64,000 nucleotides of DNA from Solidesulfovibrio aerotolerans (lineage in GTDB: Bacteria; Desulfobacterota; Desulfovibrionia; Desulfovibrionales; Desulfovibrionaceae). The position numbers and the translations under genes were made by a program. Within the stretch, counting starts at the first letter, position 1, and the number at the start of each line of letters is the position of its first letter. The stretch spans positions 1 through 64,000 of the forward strand of contig NZ_WVUD01000017.1 of assembly GCF_009856865.1 (NCBI RefSeq), read 5' to 3'. Of the stretch, positions 35,315-43,828 are shown piece by piece. The notes under the pieces were generated by a model. That model worked only from the letters and a program-made list of their open reading frames with translations, was not told the origin of the DNA and did no database searches.

Positions 35315-37402
35315 ATGAAACGAGAAAACGTCTACAGCGTCTGCGGCATGTGCACGGTACGCTGTCCTATGATGGCCACTGTCGAGGGTAACAAGGTTGT
35401 GTATCTGCAAGGCAACCCCCATGCCGCCGGCATCAAGGGGGCGCTGTGCGCCCGGGGTGCCGCTGGCGGAGCACTCATCGCCGACGACGAACGGCCCCAG
35501 TTCCCCATGATCCGGGCCGGGGCCCGGGGTGAAGGCAAATGGCGCAAGGTCTCCTGGAAAGAGGCCCTGGACTATGTGGCCGGCGAGCTGTCCCGCATCC
35601 GCGAGACCCACGGCGCGCGCTCCATCCTGCTCTCCGACCGGGGCGGCCCGTTTCGTGACATGCACCGGGCCTTTTTAAAAGCACTGGGCAGCCCCAACTA
35701 CTGCAACCACGACTCGGCCTGCGCCCGAAACGTCCAGCATGCCGCCCTGTCGCTGTTCGGCTTTGGCCGCAAGGATGTGGCCTACGACTATAAAAACAGC
35801 AAGCATGTGGTGCTCCAGACCCGCAACATCTTTGAGGCCATAAACGTCAAAGAGGTCAACGATCTCCTCGACGCCAAGGATGCCGGCTGCAAAATCACCT
35901 GCATCGACGTGCGCTCCACGGTCACCGCCGCCAAGGCCGACACATTTCTCATGGTGCGCCCGGGCACGGACTATGCCTTCAACCTGTCCGTGATCCACGA
36001 ACTGCTCACCCGTGACCTCTACGACAAGGATTTCGCTGCGGCCTGGATCAATGACCTCGATGCCTTGCGGGCCTTTGTCGCGCCCTATGATCCGGAGTTT
36101 GCCGCAGCCGAAACCGGCGTGCCGGCCCGGCGCATCCGCGATCTGGCCACCCAGCTCGCCGCCGCCGCCCCGGCCGTTATCTGGCATCCCGGCTGGATGA
36201 CCGCCCGCTACGGCGATTCCTTCCAGGTCTGCCGCAGCGCCTATATCATAAACGCCCTGCTCGGCTCCATCGGAGCCAAGGGCGGCCTGCCCCTGGTCAA
36301 CAAGCCGGCCCATGTCGGGAAAAAGGGCCTCAAACAGCTCGTGGACCTGTTCCCCAAGCCCGCCGACAAGCGCGTGGACGGGGTCGGCTGGATGGAAGGA
36401 CGCAGCCACTTTGAAGCCGGTCCGGGTCTGGTCAATCTGGCCTTTGAGGCCATGGTCACGGGCGAGCCGTATCCGATCAAAGCCTATATCGCCCACCGCC
36501 ACGATCCACTGATGTCGTTTCCGGACACGGCTGATGTTAAAAAGAAGCTGGATAACCTCGATCTGCTGGTGGCCGTGACCTTTTCCTGGTCCGATACGGC
36601 TTGGTACGCCGACGTGGTGCTGCCCATGTCGCCGTATCTGGAGCGCGAATCCATGATCGCCTCCAAGGCCGGGGCCGCGCCGCAGTTTTTCGTGCGAAAA
36701 CGCGCCCTTGCCCCTCGCTTCGACACCCGGGCCGACTGGGAGATCTACCGCGATCTGGCCCGGCACATGGGTGTCAAAGAGCTTGATTTCGACTCCATCG
36801 AGGCCCTGTGGGACTTCCAGTTGGAAGGCACCGGCGTGACCATTCCCGATTTCGAGGCCACCGGCATGGTCAAACTCGGCGGACCTCTCAACCGCCCGGT
36901 GGACGACAAGACCTTTAAAACCCCCTCGGGCAAGATCGAGATCGTCTCGGCCAAACTGGAAGCTGACGGCCTGTCCTCGCTGGCCCCCTATGTCTCGCCG
37001 GCCTCGCCGCCGCCGGGACGCTACCGCGTGAGCTTTGGCCGCGTCGGGACGCACACCCAGGGGCACACCGTGAATAATCCCCTGCTTTTTGCCCAGATGC
37101 CGGAAAACGAACTGTGGCTCAACGCCGGGGAAGCAGCCAAGCTCGGCATCGCCGACGGGGCCATGGTGGAAGTGCGCAACGGTTCCCACGCCGGCAAGCT
37201 GCGGGCCAAGGTCACCGAAGGCATCCACCCCGAAACGGTCTTTATGGTGCACGGCTTCGGCCACACCCTGCCGGTCGAGAGCCGGGCCAGGGGCCGCGGC
37301 GTGGCCGACAACGAACTGATGCCCCAGGGCATCGACAACTGGGACAAGGGCGGCGGCGGCGTGTGCATGCAGGAGCACTTTGTCACAGTAGCCCCGGCCT
37401 GA
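35315..37402 (+). CDS. Cytoplasmic molybdopterin oxidoreductase (PhsA/PsrA-like)
   Basis: A 695-residue catalytic subunit of the DMSO-reductase superfamily. The N-terminal cluster motif is C10-x2-C13-x3-C17-x27-C45. A likely Mo/W ligand is the Cys in PNYCNHDSAC (about residue 130), as in thiosulfate/polysulfide reductases. A C-terminal molybdopterin-dinucleotide domain contains GRVGTHTQGHTVNNP. The usual Tat signal of PhsA/PsrA is absent and the protein starts two residues before the cluster region, so it should be cytoplasmic. Partners are probably the two divergent iron-sulfur proteins. Downstream MarR and FmdE-MoeA genes suggest regulation and cofactor handling. The substrate is unknown; thiosulfate, polysulfide or another oxyanion is possible. 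Confidence 0.82.
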   Translation: MKRENVYSVCGMCTVRCPMMATVEGNKVVYLQGNPHAAGIKGALCARGAAGGALIADDERPQFPMIRAGARGEGKWRKVSWKEALDYVAGELSRIRETHGARSILLSDRGGPFRDMHRAFLKALGSPNYCNHDSACARNVQHAALSLFGFGRKDVAYDYKNSKHVVLQTRNIFEAINVKEVNDLLDAKDAGCKITCIDVRSTVTAAKADTFLMVRPGTDYAFNLSVIHELLTRDLYDKDFAAAWINDLDALRAFVAPYDPEFAAAETGVPARRIRDLATQLAAAAPAVIWHPGWMTARYGDSFQVCRSAYIINALLGSIGAKGGLPLVNKPAHVGKKGLKQLVDLFPKPADKRVDGVGWMEGRSHFEAGPGLVNLAFEAMVTGEPYPIKAYIAHRHDPLMSFPDTADVKKKLDNLDLLVAVTFSWSDTAWYADVVLPMSPYLERESMIASKAGAAPQFFVRKRALAPRFDTRADWEIYRDLARHMGVKELDFDSIEALWDFQLEGTGVTIPDFEATGMVKLGGPLNRPVDDKTFKTPSGKIEIVSAKLEADGLSSLAPYVSPASPPPGRYRVSFGRVGTHTQGHTVNNPLLFAQMPENELWLNAGEAAKLGIADGAMVEVRNGSHAGKLRAKVTEGIHPETVFMVHGFGHTLPVESRARGRGVADNELMPQGIDNWDKGGGGVCMQEHFVTVAPA

Positions 37403-37420
37403 GCCTTCGCTGCAAACGGT

Positions 37421-37520
37421 GGCTCTGTGTCAGGTCCGATACTGGCACAGAGCCGTTTCCTGCACCCCAAAAGCATCACCGCCGGGGCTGTCGCACTGTG
37501 TCAGGACTGCTCTGGCACAG
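37421..37520 (+). repeat. Two related hairpins after the molybdopterin oxidoreductase
   Basis: Hairpin 1 (37421-37454) is a 13-bp stem, GGCTCTGTGTCAG with CTGGCACAGAGCC. Hairpin 2 (37496-37520) repeats the inner part, CTGTGTCAG with CTGGCACAG, and is followed after 12 bp by TATTTTTTG. They look like a duplicated terminator, and the second may be the functional one. Confidence 0.55.
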
Positions 37521-37626
37521 AGCCGCTTCGCTATTTTTTGACCCACCGCGTGGCCCCCGGCAGCGTCACGAATTTTTTAAAAAGCCGTTGACTGGGTTGC
37601 AACCGACCGTTATGCTAGGAACTACT

Positions 37627-38091
37627 ATGGAAGGATCACTGCTGACTCCTGAGGACGTCCGTCCCTTTCCCTTGCGCCAATCCCTGGGTTTTCTGCTGGT
37701 GCGCACGGCGCTCAAGCTGCGTCTGCTCGGCAACACCATTCTCCAGGAAGCCGGTGAAGACATCACCGTGGACCAATGGGGCATCCTCAATCTGCTGTGG
37801 GAAGCCGACGGCCAGACCCCGGTGGAACTGGCCCGGCGCGCCGACAAGGACAAGCCCAACGTCACCCGCCTGCTCAAAATTCTTGAAGACAAAGCGCTTG
37901 TGGTGCGAAAGCCTGATCCCAAGGACCGGCGCAGCCATCGCATTCACCTGACCGAGGCCGGCAACGCCCTCAAGGACAAGCTCCTTGACCTTGGCATCCT
38001 GTGCCTGGAACAGGCCTGCCTCGGCCTTTCCAGCCAGGAAGTGGCCACGCTTAAGTCCCTGCTCAACCGCGTCTACGCCAACGTATCCTAA
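37627..38091 (+). CDS. MarR family transcriptional regulator
   Basis: A 154-residue winged-helix regulator. The DNA-binding region spans about residues 45-105: VDQWGILNLLWEADGQTP, LARRADKDKPNVTRLLKILEDKALV, then the wing DPKDRRSHRIHLTEAG. MarR proteins are usually dimeric repressors relieved by small ligands. It lies between the molybdopterin oxidoreductase and the FmdE-MoeA gene, so it probably controls them. The ATG at 37627 follows AGGAA; an in-frame ATG at 37612 is possible but less well supported. Confidence 0.88.
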   Translation: MEGSLLTPEDVRPFPLRQSLGFLLVRTALKLRLLGNTILQEAGEDITVDQWGILNLLWEADGQTPVELARRADKDKPNVTRLLKILEDKALVVRKPDPKDRRSHRIHLTEAGNALKDKLLDLGILCLEQACLGLSSQEVATLKSLLNRVYANVS

Positions 38092-38142
38092 CCCTGCCCG
38101 CTGCCGCCCTGGTTTCCCGGGCGTGCCGGTGCGAGATTGATT

Positions 38143-39786
38143 ATGTCAAATATGACCGAGCTTAAGGCCCAGGACAGTTCCATTGGCCCCCATACCTTTG
38201 AAGAGTTTTTAAACGTGGCCGCCGCCTTCCACGGCAACCCGGCCCCGGGGCTTATCATCGGCGGTTTCATGGTGGACGCGGCCCGGGCGCTGCTGCCCCA
38301 GGACACGCTCTTTGACGCTGTCGTTGAAACGAAAAAATGCCTGCCCGACGCCGTGCAGATACTGACGCCCCCAAGCTACGGCAACGGCTGGATGCGGGTT
38401 TTAAACCTCGGCCGCTATGCCCTAAGCCTGTACGACAAATTTACCGGCCAGGGCTACCGGGCCTGGCTTGATCCCAAACATCTGGGGAACTGGCCGGAAA
38501 TCCAGGCCTGGTTTTTAAAGACCAAGCCGAAAAAAGAGCAGGATCGCGCGCTGTTATTCGCCGAAATAAAGGCCGCCGCCCGGGACATCTGTCTGGTCGC
38601 GCCGGTCACGATCCGCCCCTCGTTTCTGATCAAGCCCAATATGGGGGCCATTGCCGTGTGCCCGGCCTGCGGCGAAGGCTATCCCAAGGCCGACGGGGCC
38701 ATCTGCCGGGGCTGCGCCGGGGAAGCGCCCTACGTCATCCCCTCCGACGCCCCGCGCCTGCGGGCCGTGCCGGTAGGCGAGGCGGCCGGGCGTCGGGTGC
38801 TCCACGACATGACCCGCATCGTGCCGGGCCAGTCCAAGGGCGTGGAATTCGCCGCCGGAGCCGACATCCACGCCGGCGACGTCTGCCGGCTCCAGACCAT
38901 GGGCAAAAACAGCCTCTATGTGGAAGACGTATCCGAGCCGCTGGGGGATTTCGTCCACGAAAACGAGGCCGCCCTGGCCTTTGCCACGGCCATGGCCGGG
39001 GTGGGGCTTGTCCTGTCCGGGCCGCCGCGCGAAGGCAAGATCGAACTGATCGCCGAGGTCGGCGGCCTGCTCACCGTGGCCCGGGACCGCTTGATTGCCT
39101 TTAACTGCATCGAAGGGGTCATGTGCGCCTCGCGCCAGTCCCATCTGGTGGTGGAGGCGGGCAAGGCTGTGGCTGGCTGCCGGGCCATTCCGCTCTATCT
39201 GCCGCGCCGCGTCTTTGACGTTGCCAAGCATGTCCTGGCCGACGGGCCGCTTTTCAACATCCTGCCCATCCGCAAGGCCAAGGCCGGGGTGCTGGTGACG
39301 GGCACGGAAATCTATTCCGGCATCATCGAGGACAAGTTCGAGCCGGTGGTACGCTCCAAGGTCGAGGCGCTGGGCGGCGAAGTCGTGGCCGTGCGCAAGG
39401 TGCCCGACGACCGGGCCGCCGTGGCTGCGGCCGTGGCCGAACTCTTGGCCGCCGGAGCCGATCTGATCGTCACCACGGCCGGGCTGTCGGTTGATCCCGA
39501 CGACGTCACCCGCCTGGGCCTTGACGACGCCGGGTTGACCGACGCCGTCCACGGCATCCCGGTGCTGCCCGGGGCCATGGCCATCATCGGGCACATTGGC
39601 GGAGCCGACGTCATCGGCGTGCCGGCCTGTGCCCTTTTTCACCGCACCACCAGCTTTGATCTGCTGCTGCCCCGGGTGCTGGCCGGCCTGACCCCGACCC
39701 GGCGCGATCTGGCCGAGCTGGCCGAAGGTGCCATGTGCCTGTCGTGCCGCTCGTGCACCTATCCCAAATGCCCGTTTGGCAAATAA
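38143..39786 (+). CDS. FmdE-domain protein fused to a MoeA/MoCF-type molybdopterin domain
   Basis: A 547-residue cytoplasmic fusion. The first 190 residues are an FmdE-type domain (HGNPAPGLIIGGFMVD; ETKKCLPDAVQILTPPSYGNG), followed by a zinc ribbon (CPACGEGYPKADGAICRGC). Then come MoeA-like segments and a MoCF domain (VLVTGTEIYSG; LIVTTAGLSVDPDDVT). The extreme C-terminus adds a cysteine cluster, CLSCRSCTYPKCPFGK, that could hold an Fe-S cluster or zinc. MoeA inserts Mo or W into molybdopterin; FmdE domains occur with Mo/W formylmethanofuran dehydrogenases. Together with the upstream enzyme this suggests metal or cofactor insertion or sensing for that enzyme. The start could also be the ATG at 38152. 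Confidence 0.8.
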   Translation: MSNMTELKAQDSSIGPHTFEEFLNVAAAFHGNPAPGLIIGGFMVDAARALLPQDTLFDAVVETKKCLPDAVQILTPPSYGNGWMRVLNLGRYALSLYDKFTGQGYRAWLDPKHLGNWPEIQAWFLKTKPKKEQDRALLFAEIKAAARDICLVAPVTIRPSFLIKPNMGAIAVCPACGEGYPKADGAICRGCAGEAPYVIPSDAPRLRAVPVGEAAGRRVLHDMTRIVPGQSKGVEFAAGADIHAGDVCRLQTMGKNSLYVEDVSEPLGDFVHENEAALAFATAMAGVGLVLSGPPREGKIELIAEVGGLLTVARDRLIAFNCIEGVMCASRQSHLVVEAGKAVAGCRAIPLYLPRRVFDVAKHVLADGPLFNILPIRKAKAGVLVTGTEIYSGIIEDKFEPVVRSKVEALGGEVVAVRKVPDDRAAVAAAVAELLAAGADLIVTTAGLSVDPDDVTRLGLDDAGLTDAVHGIPVLPGAMAIIGHIGGADVIGVPACALFHRTTSFDLLLPRVLAGLTPTRRDLAELAEGAMCLSCRSCTYPKCPFGK

Positions 39787-39801
39787 CCGCCCCTTGACCG
39801 A

Positions 39802-39838
39802 CCGGGTTCGCCGTCCTATGGAATACTGGCGAACCCGG
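39802..39838. repeat. Perfect 11-bp inverted repeat overlapping a ribosome-binding site
   Basis: CCGGGTTCGCC at 39802-39812 pairs with 39828-39838. Its right arm ends in the GG of the GGAG ribosome-binding site of the lytic transglycosylase gene, so the hairpin could mask translation start or act as an operator. Confidence 0.5.
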
Positions 39839-39845
39839 AGAATCC

Positions 39846-40646
39846 ATGCCCTATGCCCGTATCCCGCTTGCGCTGGGAATTTTTCTGTTCTTTGCCCCCC
39901 TCGCGGCCAACGCCTTCACCCTCTACGGCTACGAGGATGATTACGGCCTCCTGCACTTAAGCGAAGAACCCCGCACCGAGCAGTACGTCCTGCTCTACGA
40001 AGGCCCGGCTGATCCCAAGCTCGGTTTTGAGGCCATCAAAAAAATCATCCACGACAAGGGCGCTGTCTCCAAGGACCGCAAGGACGGCTGGATTACCGAG
40101 GCCATCCGGGCCTATCACCGCATGGGCACGGCTCCCCTTGGCCGGTCGGGCTATCCGGCGGTCATCGTTTCCGGGCCGCTGCTGGACCTTGTGCGCACCA
40201 AGAGCGCGGCCTCGGGGCTGGCCCCGGAGCTGCTCTATGCCGTTATCGAACAGGAATCGCGTTTTTCGTCCTGCGCCGTCTCGCCCCAGGGCGCGGCCGG
40301 GCTCATGCAGCTTATGCCCGACACCCAGGCCCATTTCGGCGTGGCCGATCCGTTTGATCCCGAGCGCAACGTGGCCACCGGGGCGAAATTTCTCCAGCAG
40401 CTTATCGTGCGTTTCGGCGATGTGCGTTTGGCCCTGGCCGCCTACAACGCCGGACCCGAGACCGTCGCCCGCTGCGGCGGCGTCCCCAACATCCCGGAAA
40501 CGCTCAATTACGTGGATCGTATCATGGCCCGCTACGCCATGCTCAAAGACAGCCACCCAGGGCTGAGCCCGAAAAAATTGGGGCCGCCCGCCGCTCCCAA
40601 GAACACGCCCACGTCCAAGGCCGCCGCACCCCGTCCAGGAAACTGA
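39846..40646 (+). CDS. Lytic transglycosylase (SLT domain), periplasmic
   Basis: Cleaves the glycan strand of peptidoglycan. The 266-residue protein has an N-terminal signal peptide (hydrophobic to AANA, about residue 22), a short linker domain, and an SLT goose-lysozyme-like domain (about 115-235) with catalytic Glu in VIEQESRFSS, then GAAGLMQLMPDT, NVATGAKFL and ALAAYNAGPETV. The C-terminal tail is proline/alanine-rich. GGAG precedes the ATG. It is transcribed in the same direction as the FmdE-MoeA gene 59 bp upstream and separated from it by an inverted repeat. Confidence 0.92.
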   Translation: MPYARIPLALGIFLFFAPLAANAFTLYGYEDDYGLLHLSEEPRTEQYVLLYEGPADPKLGFEAIKKIIHDKGAVSKDRKDGWITEAIRAYHRMGTAPLGRSGYPAVIVSGPLLDLVRTKSAASGLAPELLYAVIEQESRFSSCAVSPQGAAGLMQLMPDTQAHFGVADPFDPERNVATGAKFLQQLIVRFGDVRLALAAYNAGPETVARCGGVPNIPETLNYVDRIMARYAMLKDSHPGLSPKKLGPPAAPKNTPTSKAAAPRPGN

Positions 40647-40694
40647 CGCCACACGCGCGGCGTGCCCGGGGGCGTCCTCCCGGCCGGACCGGAA

Positions 40695-41855
40695 TCAGGC
40701 GCGCGCCGTGGTCTTGCCTTCGCCTTCCCCCGGCCGCCGCGCCAAGAGCAGCGCCCCGGCCACGGCGGTCAGCGGCGCGGCGGTGACCAGCCCGAAACTG
40801 CCCACCAGCGTGTTGGCGATCTCCGCCGCCACATGCGGCATGGTGGCCACGTTTATAAGCGGCACGCCTTGGGCCATCACCACCATAAGCAGCGCCAGAA
40901 AGCCGCCGCAATAGGCCAAAAGCAGCGTGGTGGCCATGGTGCCCACCACCACCCGCCCCACGCGCAACCCCGACAGGCACAGCCCCAGGCGGCCGATTTC
41001 CGGGTGATGCGTCGCCACCTCGGCCTGGCTGGCCGCAACATCCATGGCCACGTCCATGATGGCCCCGCTGGCCCCCAGACAGATGGTGGCCAGAAACATG
41101 CGCCCCAGATCAAGATGGGCAAAACCGGTATAGAGAAGCGTCTCGGCAAAGGGCTTGACCGCGCCGGGCAAAGCAAAGCCCGGAGCCGTGGCCAACGCCA
41201 GCAGACAGGTGACGCCCACGCCGCCAAGCGACCCCAGATAGGCGGCCACGGCCCGGCGGTTGACCCCGCCGACCAGAAAAACCACGCAGGCCATAAGCGC
41301 CGCCGTGATGCCAAGCACCGTCAGCAGGGGATCGACGCCGTTTAGTGTCAGCGGGACCAGCACTTTCCACAGCAGCAGGGCCGTAAAGACAAACGACAGC
41401 AAGGCCTTGACCCCGGTGACGCCGGCATAGGCCACCAGAGCCAGGGCAAAAAGCCCCAGGAGCAACCCTTGCAGCCCCAGGCGCCAATGGTCCTGGGCCA
41501 CAGCCGAAACAATCTTCCCCTCGCGCAGCGACAACACGAGAAGCGCCGCGTCGCCCGGGGCAAAGACCTTGTCCATCTCCAGCTTGCCGAGCAGGAGATT
41601 GTCGGCAACGATGGTCTGGCCGGCAAAAGGACCGGACACCGGCTGGGCCGTGACGCGCTGTTCGCCCTCACGCACCAGACCGTACTGGCGCACATGGCCG
41701 TTATCCACAGCCACCACCCGGGCCTTGACCTGCACCGCATCGACCGGCAGCCGGTTCTCAAAACCCGTGGGCCAATACCACAGCCCGATAGTCAGCGCCC
41801 CAACCACCGCCAGCAAGACAAAATCCTTGCGTGTTCCAAAGAGCGAACGTGTCAT
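40695..41855 (-). CDS. YibE/F-like integral membrane protein
   Basis: A 386-residue protein with one N-terminal membrane helix, a beta-rich extracytoplasmic domain (about residues 40-125, with VKARVVAVDNGHVRQYGL and ADNLLLGKLEMDKVF) and then about seven membrane segments. This order is that of the YibE/F family, whose function is unknown; transport is suspected. An AAGGAT ribosome-binding site precedes the ATG at 41855. It is the neighbour of the alkaline phosphatase gene on the same strand, separated by the 3'-end repeat that follows the phosphatase. Confidence 0.75.
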   Translation of the reverse strand: MTRSLFGTRKDFVLLAVVGALTIGLWYWPTGFENRLPVDAVQVKARVVAVDNGHVRQYGLVREGEQRVTAQPVSGPFAGQTIVADNLLLGKLEMDKVFAPGDAALLVLSLREGKIVSAVAQDHWRLGLQGLLLGLFALALVAYAGVTGVKALLSFVFTALLLWKVLVPLTLNGVDPLLTVLGITAALMACVVFLVGGVNRRAVAAYLGSLGGVGVTCLLALATAPGFALPGAVKPFAETLLYTGFAHLDLGRMFLATICLGASGAIMDVAMDVAASQAEVATHHPEIGRLGLCLSGLRVGRVVVGTMATTLLLAYCGGFLALLMVVMAQGVPLINVATMPHVAAEIANTLVGSFGLVTAAPLTAVAGALLLARRPGEGEGKTTARA

Positions 41856-41941
41856 ACGATCCTTATGCCTTCCGGCAGCGCCGCCGCCCCGTGACAGATT
41901 TGGGGCCGCAGCCGGCCGGAGGTGCACTCCGGCCGACTGCG

Positions 41942-42032
41942 GCCCCACTAAACAACTTCTCCCGTCGGGGGGTCCGGGGGGATCATCCCCCCCGGCCGCC
42001 GGAGGCTCTTCTATCTTTTTCTCTTCTCCCGC
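41942..42032 (-). repeat. 3'-end composite repeat, copy E (after alkaline phosphatase)
   Basis: On the minus strand immediately after the phosphatase stop it shows an AG-rich tract (GGGAGAAGAGAAAAAGATAG), GCCTCCGGCGGCC, the core palindrome GGGGGGATGATCCCCCC, GGACCCC, then GACGGGAGAAGTTGTTTAG. Confidence 0.75.
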
Positions 42033-43589
42033 CTACTTCCCAGCCAGGGCGGTCATGAGCTTTTTCGACAGATCGGTGTTGTCGTAGTAGCCGGCGAACA
42101 CGTCCGAACCCGGGCCAACGGCCGAGGTCACGACAGGCACGCCGGTATGGGAGTAGCTCGTCCAGGCGATGCCGGCCTTGTTATCCAGGATATGGGTCAG
42201 CGTCACGGCCAGGGGCTCGTAGCCGCCGTAAGCCCGGTAATCCATTTCGTTGCCGGATTTTTCCGTGTCGCCCTGCATGGAGCGGGCAAAGGCGTCCTTG
42301 ACGGCGGTCAGCTCGAAATCGCGCAGATACATGCCGTAGGGGTTGGCCGGGGAGGTGACGTTCTCGTCGGGCTTGGGCGCGGCCTTCATGGCTTCCAGAT
42401 CGCCTTCGACCGGAACGACGAGGCCAAAGGTCTCCTTGATCATGGGGATCACGTCTTCAAACTTGGCCGAGGCGGCGTCGTGGGTCTTTTTGTATTCCTT
42501 AAGCGCCGCGGTGAAACCCTCGAAGGAGGCTTTCTGGCCCTTGAGGTAGTCGTAGTAGTTGCCGTAGCGGGTGCCGGCAAAGCCCAGGGTCATGCCGCCG
42601 CACTCGTGGTCGCCGGTGACGACGATCAGCGTTTCCTTGGGATGCTTCTGGGCAAAAGCGACCGCCTCGGCCACGGCGGCGTCAAAGGCCAGGGTGTCGC
42701 TGATGGCCGCGCCGGCATCGTTGGCGTGGCAGGCCCAGTCGATCTTGCCGCCTTCGACCATAAAGAAGAAGCCTTTGGGATTGTCCAGCAACTCGATACC
42801 CTTGGTCGTGTATTCGGCCAGGGTCAGGCCTTTGGTGTCGCCGTCCAGGGCATAGGGCAGGGCCTTGTCGGCGTCGAGTTCGGGATTCAGGGCCACGAGT
42901 TTGGCCCCGGGCTTGGCGGCCAGGATGGCTTCGCGGGTGTCAGCCACCGTGTAGCCGGCGGTTTTGAGCACATCCATGGCGTTCTGCTTTTCGCCCTCGG
43001 CTTTGGATTTCTTGCCGGCCGGGTCTTTGAAGCCGCCGCCGCCGAAGTAGTCAAAGCCGCTCTTGGCCGCATCCAGGGCGATCTCGTAGTAGTTGTTGCG
43101 GCTGGCCTGGTGGGCATAAAAGCAGGCCGGCGTGGCATGATCCAGCGAGACGCTGGAGACGACGCCGACTTTCATGCCTTTGTCCCGGGCCTTTTCGGCC
43201 ATGGTGGGCACGGGCTGTTTGGCCCCGTCAACGCCAATAGCTCCGTTGTAGGACTTGACCCCGCTGGCCAGGGCGGTGCCGGCCGCGCCGGAGTCGGTGA
43301 TGATGGAATTGAGCGAATAGGTGGTGGTCATGCCCTGGACCGGCATCTGGTTCATGGTCAATTTGACAATGCCCGGCTCGGGTTTGCCGTCTTTGGCGGC
43401 CAGATAGTATTCAGCGGCGCTGCGCTGGGCCATGGCCAAACCGTCGCCGATGAACAGAAACACGTACTTGGGGCTTTTGCCGGCGTCGGCATGGACCTGG
43501 GACGCGGCCAGAATGAGGATGGCCAGAACGATCCAGGCCACGCGATTGATGGCGGCCGCGCAAAAGGGCGGCAAAGCGTGTCGGCGCAT
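42033..43589 (-). CDS. phoA: Alkaline phosphatase (PhoA family), exported
   Basis: Releases phosphate from monoesters in the periplasm. The 518-residue precursor has a signal peptide (basic start, hydrophobic AWIVLAILILAASQVHA, about residues 17-35). Metal and active-site motifs are FIGDG (Asp), IITDSGAAGTALASG (nucleophilic Ser in the TDS motif), and VTGDHECGG (Asp-His). Length and motifs fit the large Desulfovibrio/Shewanella-type PhoA rather than the E. coli form. CAGGAG precedes the ATG at 43589. A CTGTCTGTCAC sequence about 65 bp upstream is faintly Pho-box-like. A 3'-end repeat follows the stop. Confidence 0.9.
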   Translation of the reverse strand: MRRHALPPFCAAAINRVAWIVLAILILAASQVHADAGKSPKYVFLFIGDGLAMAQRSAAEYYLAAKDGKPEPGIVKLTMNQMPVQGMTTTYSLNSIITDSGAAGTALASGVKSYNGAIGVDGAKQPVPTMAEKARDKGMKVGVVSSVSLDHATPACFYAHQASRNNYYEIALDAAKSGFDYFGGGGFKDPAGKKSKAEGEKQNAMDVLKTAGYTVADTREAILAAKPGAKLVALNPELDADKALPYALDGDTKGLTLAEYTTKGIELLDNPKGFFFMVEGGKIDWACHANDAGAAISDTLAFDAAVAEAVAFAQKHPKETLIVVTGDHECGGMTLGFAGTRYGNYYDYLKGQKASFEGFTAALKEYKKTHDAASAKFEDVIPMIKETFGLVVPVEGDLEAMKAAPKPDENVTSPANPYGMYLRDFELTAVKDAFARSMQGDTEKSGNEMDYRAYGGYEPLAVTLTHILDNKAGIAWTSYSHTGVPVVTSAVGPGSDVFAGYYDNTDLSKKLMTALAGK

Positions 43590-43828
43590 GGGTATACTCC
43601 TGTGTTGTGGGGTGTCGGCGCTCTGATAGTCCGTCGTCCGTGACAGACAGATTGCAGCAGTGTTTCGATTGCCGTAATCCCCACCACTGGCCGCGCCGGC
43701 CCCGGGCACTGCAGGCGCGCTGCTGCGGCCATACCCTTTCCGGTGGAAATCGAACAGCAGTGATTGCCTTGGCAACCGTCGGCGTCCCGGGTACATATCC
43801 GGGAAACTGATCGCCAAGGGGGATAGGG

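Noticed and set aside
35675-37378. 567-codon minus-strand open frame opposite the molybdopterin oxidoreductase
   Set aside because: The plus strand carries cluster and cofactor motifs in order; the antisense frame has none and shows shadow composition.
37442-37530. TGGCACAGAGCCGCTT as a sigma-54 promoter before the MarR gene
   Set aside because: The GG and GC elements are 9 bp apart instead of 10, and the sequence is better explained as one arm of the duplicated hairpin.
42147-43643. 498-codon plus-strand open frame opposite the alkaline phosphatase
   Set aside because: It is Gly/Val/His-rich shadow composition; the minus strand has the phosphatase motifs and signal peptide.
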